Positions 60,713-64,000 of a stretch of 64,000 bases of DNA are shown here, in pieces. The notes under the pieces are model-generated. The model ran no database searches. It worked only from the letters and a program-made list of their open reading frames with translations, and was not told the origin of the DNA. Source of the DNA: Halobacterium zhouii (GTDB lineage Archaea > Halobacteriota > Halobacteria > Halobacteriales > Halobacteriaceae); the NCBI RefSeq assembly GCF_021249405.1, contig NZ_CP089593.1, positions 2,108,001-2,172,000 of the forward strand. Reading direction: 5' to 3'. Both the position numbers and the translations under genes were made by a program. Every line of letters begins with the position of its first letter. Position 1 is the first letter of the stretch.

Positions 60713-61732
60713 TTAGGAGGCCGTGCGGCTCTCGAGGGCGACGACGGAGAGGCCGCCGAGGGCGGTGGGGAGCCAGTAGGTTGCCGCGCGGAAGACGATG
60801 GCGGCAGCCCCGGCAGTGGCCGTGGAGACGCCGGTCGTGGGGACGAGGATGAGGATGATGGCGGCTTCCACGCCGCCGGTGCCGCCGGGGAGTGGGGTGA
60901 TGCTGGCGATGGTTGCGACGGGGACGACGACGAACGCGATGGCGAACGGGACGGAGTGACCGAGCCCACGGATAGAGAGCCAGAGCGCGACGCACATCAC
61001 GAACCAGCCGGCGGCGGAGAACGCGGCGGCGACGAGAATCCGGCGGCGGTCGCTGGCGACGCGGCCGATGGCGCGGAAGAACCCGTCGACGTGCGTGCGT
61101 ATCTGGTCGCGGTCGGGGGCGGTAAAGCCCGGGATGACGCGACTGACGGCGCCGAACAGCGGGGTGAGAACGCCGACAAGCCCCGAGCGAACTCGCTCGC
61201 GGAACCGCCAGCCGAGGTAGACGGCGAGGGGGAGCGCCAACGCAAGTGCGACGACGACGAGGGCGATGTCCCTGACGCGGTCGAGGACGGTGTACTGGAG
61301 TGCGTAGTACGCGAGGCCGAGGAGCGCGAACGCGAGCGACGGGACGAGGTTGATGGAGTCGACGCTGGCGATGGCGGCGAGGCCGCTCTCGTACTCGGCG
61401 TCGGTCGCACGGGAGATGATGTAGCCGCTGAACGGTTCGCCGCCGGCCTGGCCGAACGGCGTGATGTTGTTGGCGAACGCCGCGCTGGCGTACAACAAGA
61501 TCGCCGTGGTCCGCGAGACCGGGATGCCGAGTGCGGCGAGAACGGCGCGCAGCGACAGCCCCCACGCGACGAGCCAGCCGACTCCGAGGGCGGCGAGGGT
61601 GGCGGCGGTGGTGGCGTCGAGGAGTGCCAGCGCGTTCGCAACGTCCTCGATGCCGACGAGGAACACGAGCAGCGCGAGCACGAGCAGCGAGCCGACGAAT
61701 CCGACGGCGACCTTCGTCTCGTCGACGTCCAT
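60713..61732 (-). CDS. Flippase-like membrane protein (AglD/LPG synthase TM family)
   Basis: A 339-residue protein of eight or nine membrane helices in the lysylphosphatidylglycerol synthase/UPF0104 family. NNITPFGQAGGEPFSGYIIS (about residues 76-95) and ITPLPGGTGGVEAAIILI (about 290-307) are its two conserved motifs. Archaeal members are thought to help lipid-linked sugar translocation in glycosylation; the exact role here is unknown. ATG 61732 (MDVDETKVAVGF) is preferred; the long upstream frame is proline-rich and non-coding. Confidence 0.88.
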   Translation of the reverse strand: MDVDETKVAVGFVGSLLVLALLVFLVGIEDVANALALLDATTAATLAALGVGWLVAWGLSLRAVLAALGIPVSRTTAILLYASAAFANNITPFGQAGGEPFSGYIISRATDAEYESGLAAIASVDSINLVPSLAFALLGLAYYALQYTVLDRVRDIALVVVALALALPLAVYLGWRFRERVRSGLVGVLTPLFGAVSRVIPGFTAPDRDQIRTHVDGFFRAIGRVASDRRRILVAAAFSAAGWFVMCVALWLSIRGLGHSVPFAIAFVVVPVATIASITPLPGGTGGVEAAIILILVPTTGVSTATAGAAAIVFRAATYWLPTALGGLSVVALESRTAS

Positions 61733-61804
61733 GCTGTCCGGGTGGAGACGGGGCGCCAGTGTAAACCCACCGGGATGACTCGAAGCAGGCGTCGGCAGGG
61801 GGGT

Positions 61805-61858
61805 CGGAGCCAGGGCGTTGGTCGGTCGTGGCGGGGCCAGAGCATTGGTCGGTCGTGT
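61805..61858. repeat. 27-bp imperfect tandem duplication
   Basis: CGGAGCCAGGGCGTTGGTCG and CGGGGCCAGAGCATTGGTCG begin two adjacent 27-bp units at 61805 and 61832, in the spacer between the flippase-like gene and thiL. No function is suggested. Confidence 0.4.
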
Positions 61859-61946
61859 CGGGCCCGGGGCCCGTGGGGTGCGCCGGCAACAGGGAGTCTG
61901 CGAGCGCATCCCGGGCGTTTTAGGCGGTGGCCGCGAACGTCGGTGC

Positions 61947-62807
61947 ATGGACGAACAGGCGGCGCTGGACATCGTGTCCGGGTTCGTGGACGCAGCGGGC
62001 GACGACGCGGCAGTGGTCGACGGCACGGCGTTCACCATCGACATGCTCCACGAGACGACGGACTTCCCGCCGGGGACGACCCGCTACACGGCGGGGTGGC
62101 GCGCGGTCGGCGCGAGCCTCTCGGACGTGGCGGCGATGGGCGGCGACGCGTCGGCGGCGGTCGCGGTGTACGGCGCACCCGAGTTTGCGGACGACGAGTT
62201 GGCGGCGTTTCTGGACGGTGCGAGCGACGTCTGTGAGGGCGTCGGCGCGGAGTACGTCGGTGGTGACCTGGACGGACACGACGAGTTCACGGTCGCGTCG
62301 GCGGCCATCGGTGACGTGGAGCGGCCCGTCGGCCGGGGCGGCGCGTCGTCCGGCGAGAAAGTCGCGGTGACGGGGACGCTCGGCCGGAGCGCCACGGCGG
62401 TCGCGCTGTTCGATGCGGGCGAGACGGAGCGCGCGAACGACCTGTTCTGCTTCGAGCCGCGCGTCGCCGCGGGGCGCGCGCTGGCCGAGCACGCGACCGC
62501 GATGATGGATTCGAGTGACGGCCTCGCGCGCTCGCTCCACCAGTTGGCCGCGGCCAGCGACTGCGGGTTCGCCGTCGAGGGCGACCGCGTGCCGGTCGAC
62601 GAGAGCGTGCGCGAGGTGACAGCGGACCCGCTCGACACTGCCGTGACGTTCGGGGAGGACTTCGAACTCGTCGTGACCCTGCCTGCGGACAGCGTGACGG
62701 CCGCGCGTGCGGCGTCACCGACGCCGTTGTCTGTCGTCGGCGAGGTCACCGACTCCGGCGTGACACTCGACGGTGAACCGCTCGCGGACCGCGGGTGGAC
62801 GCACTAG
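61947..62807 (+). CDS. thiL: Thiamine-monophosphate kinase
   Basis: A 286-residue enzyme of the PurM/ThiL superfamily that phosphorylates thiamine phosphate to the diphosphate. DAAGDDAAVVDG, TIDMLHETTDFP, AVGASLSDVAAMGG and MMDSSDGLARSLHQLA (about residues 186-201) are the nucleotide- and substrate-binding motifs in family order. CGTTTTAGG about 30 bp upstream serves as TATA. No other thiamine gene or TPP riboswitch is adjacent. Some members of this superfamily use other substrates, so confidence is high but not absolute. Confidence 0.87.
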   Translation: MDEQAALDIVSGFVDAAGDDAAVVDGTAFTIDMLHETTDFPPGTTRYTAGWRAVGASLSDVAAMGGDASAAVAVYGAPEFADDELAAFLDGASDVCEGVGAEYVGGDLDGHDEFTVASAAIGDVERPVGRGGASSGEKVAVTGTLGRSATAVALFDAGETERANDLFCFEPRVAAGRALAEHATAMMDSSDGLARSLHQLAAASDCGFAVEGDRVPVDESVREVTADPLDTAVTFGEDFELVVTLPADSVTAARAASPTPLSVVGEVTDSGVTLDGEPLADRGWTH

Positions 62808-62885
62808 TCCGACCGGACGGCGAGAATCAGAACGACGAGATTCCGGCGGTGTCGCCGAGGCGCCCGGTCGACGCCAGCCGGGTCA

Positions 62886-63995
62886 TCACACGATTCTGAT
62901 GGGGATGGGCATGAAGCAGAGCGCGCCGAGCGCGAACGTGAGCAGTCCGAGTGCGACGCGCTTCCGGTCGAGAGGTTCCTCGTCGATAGGGCGGGCCGAC
63001 CCCATGTACGAGACGATCGTCGTGAGGAACCCCCACATGATCCAGATACCGGCGGCGTTGCCGGCGTCGCCGACCACCCAGAGGTAGCCGCCGAGCGAGA
63101 ACAGGGCTGCGGGGACGAGCGGAGCGAGGCGCTCTGCGCCCTCGCCGAGGATCGAGCGGAGGATGTGGCCGCCGTCGAGTTGGCCGACGGGGATGAGGTT
63201 GAGGAACGTGATGAACATCCCGACCCACCCACCCATCACGACCGGATTGACGGACAGCGACGGGTCACTGTAGGAGAGTGGTTGACCGACGACGGCGGCG
63301 ACAGCGCGAAGCAGCAGTGGGTACGCGAATTTTACCTGCACTGCGCTGCTCGAGGAGACGACGTCGGGCGGCACGTGCACCGGCGGCAAGAGTAGGCCGA
63401 CAGCGGTGACGACGACGGCGGCGACGAGGCCTGCGAGCGGTCCCGCGGCACCGATGTCGAACAGCGCGTCGCGGTCGGGCATCTGGCCGCGCATTCGGAT
63501 GACGGCGCCCATCGTGCCGAACAGCGACGGGAAGGGGATGAAGTACGGGAGGCTGGCGTCCACGTCGTGGTACTTGCTCATCGCGTAGTGGCCGAACTCG
63601 TGGGTGCCGAGCACGCCGAGTACGGCGACGGTGAACGGGAGCGCGCGGAGCACGTCGAGCGAGAGTGGGTCCTGGACGTAGTACCAGGCAGTTCCGACGA
63701 ACAGCGTGGAGAGGACGGTGGCGACGAACAGCGCGACGTTCTTCCAGGGGACGCCGTCGCGTCCGGTCTCGTGGGGTTCGGCGACGAGCACGAGTTCTCC
63801 GGTGCGACGCGCGACCCTGACCTCGTAGCCGTGGTCGCGGAACGTCGGCCAGACCGTCTCGACGAGGGTCTGGTGGTCCGTCGTCGGATCGCCGTAGTAG
63901 AGCACGTCGTCGCCGTCCTTGCGGACCTCGTACACCTGGAAGACGGAGTCGATGGCCGCGGGCTCCGGTGCACCATCGGGCGACTGAACCGACAT
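62886..63995 (-). CDS. Site-2 protease (M50) with cytoplasmic N-terminal domain
   Basis: A 369-residue intramembrane zinc protease. HEFGH at 132-136 and D274 in NLIPVGQLDGGH are the metal ligands. The first ~85 residues form a small alpha/beta domain (FQVYEVRKDGDDVLYYGDP) instead of the CBS domains of the other copy at 18228. Seven or so helices follow. ATG 63995 is used; a preceding GTG at 63998 would add one residue. It lies at the window edge, and its promoter is outside. Confidence 0.93.
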   Translation of the reverse strand: MSVQSPDGAPEPAAIDSVFQVYEVRKDGDDVLYYGDPTTDHQTLVETVWPTFRDHGYEVRVARRTGELVLVAEPHETGRDGVPWKNVALFVATVLSTLFVGTAWYYVQDPLSLDVLRALPFTVAVLGVLGTHEFGHYAMSKYHDVDASLPYFIPFPSLFGTMGAVIRMRGQMPDRDALFDIGAAGPLAGLVAAVVVTAVGLLLPPVHVPPDVVSSSSAVQVKFAYPLLLRAVAAVVGQPLSYSDPSLSVNPVVMGGWVGMFITFLNLIPVGQLDGGHILRSILGEGAERLAPLVPAALFSLGGYLWVVGDAGNAAGIWIMWGFLTTIVSYMGSARPIDEEPLDRKRVALGLLTFALGALCFMPIPIRIV

Positions 63996-64000
63996 CACAG

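Noticed and set aside
61733..62044. N-terminal extension of the flippase-like protein (about 100 residues)
   Set aside because: Pro/Ser/Thr-rich sequence overlapping the thiL start and the 27-bp repeat; MDVDETKVAVGF is the natural membrane-protein start.

Overview
The window is from an extremely halophilic archaeon (class Halobacteria). The evidence is high GC, very acidic proteomes, leaderless genes with TATA-like boxes about 25-30 bp upstream of ATG or GTG, archaeal replication and transcription genes (MCM, RPA/RPAP, PCNA, TFB, Tfx), an archaeal A-type ATP synthase operon, S19e, and haloarchaea-type domains (HalOD1, PGF-CTERM tail). A ~184-residue intein in the MCM Walker A motif recalls the small MCM (CDC21) intein known from Halobacterium, so Halobacterium or a close relative is a reasonable guess, not a demonstration. 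No phage, transposase, integrase or CRISPR array is visible.

1-12.2 kb: the start of ileS, small membrane proteins and a HIT hydrolase; a ParA/MinD-like protein with a broken P-loop; a haloarchaeal orphan divergent from a TFB gene, with a 25-nt perfect palindrome between them; an operon of orphan genes ending in a MinD-type ATPase; mcm with its intein; a membrane-anchored HalOD1 protein and a lipoprotein. 12.2-22.3 kb: tRNA-Pro, a BofA-like protein, an archaeal superfamily II helicase, a PGF-CTERM protein resembling a dead metallopeptidase, a cupin, a BKACE-family enzyme, a membrane site-2 protease with CBS domains, a UPF1/DNA2-like helicase, and tRNA-His with extra copies of its 3' end.

22.3-35 kb: an arsenic operon (arsR, acr3, an arsC remnant, arsC) with a paired operator; RPA and its partner RPAP with a ribbon-helix-helix gene; a BASS transporter and a cysteine-rich HxlR regulator; sugar nucleotidyltransferase, Dph6-like and SDR genes; then a Tfx regulator divergent from a large CHAT (caspase-like) protease gene. 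35-50.6 kb: a TRAM protein, a hairpin cluster, GrpB, radical SAM, SPW and DUF373 membrane proteins, a prenyl diphosphate synthase, methyltransferases, a divergent PCNA, a BAAT-type hydrolase, etfAB, a membrane-bound winged-helix protein, secreted proteins and 60-bp tandem repeats.

50.7-58.6 kb: atpHIKECFAB in one co-directional, mostly overlapping operon; atpD is absent from this window. 58.6-64 kb: PP-loop ATPase, PDCD5 and S19e genes, a flippase-like membrane protein, thiL, and a second site-2 protease at the right edge.

The most unusual leads are the CHAT protease unit with its 13-codon leader, the MCM-linked orphan operon, the palindrome at the tfb promoter, the inactive-looking surface metallopeptidase, and the repeated tRNA-His 3' ends.
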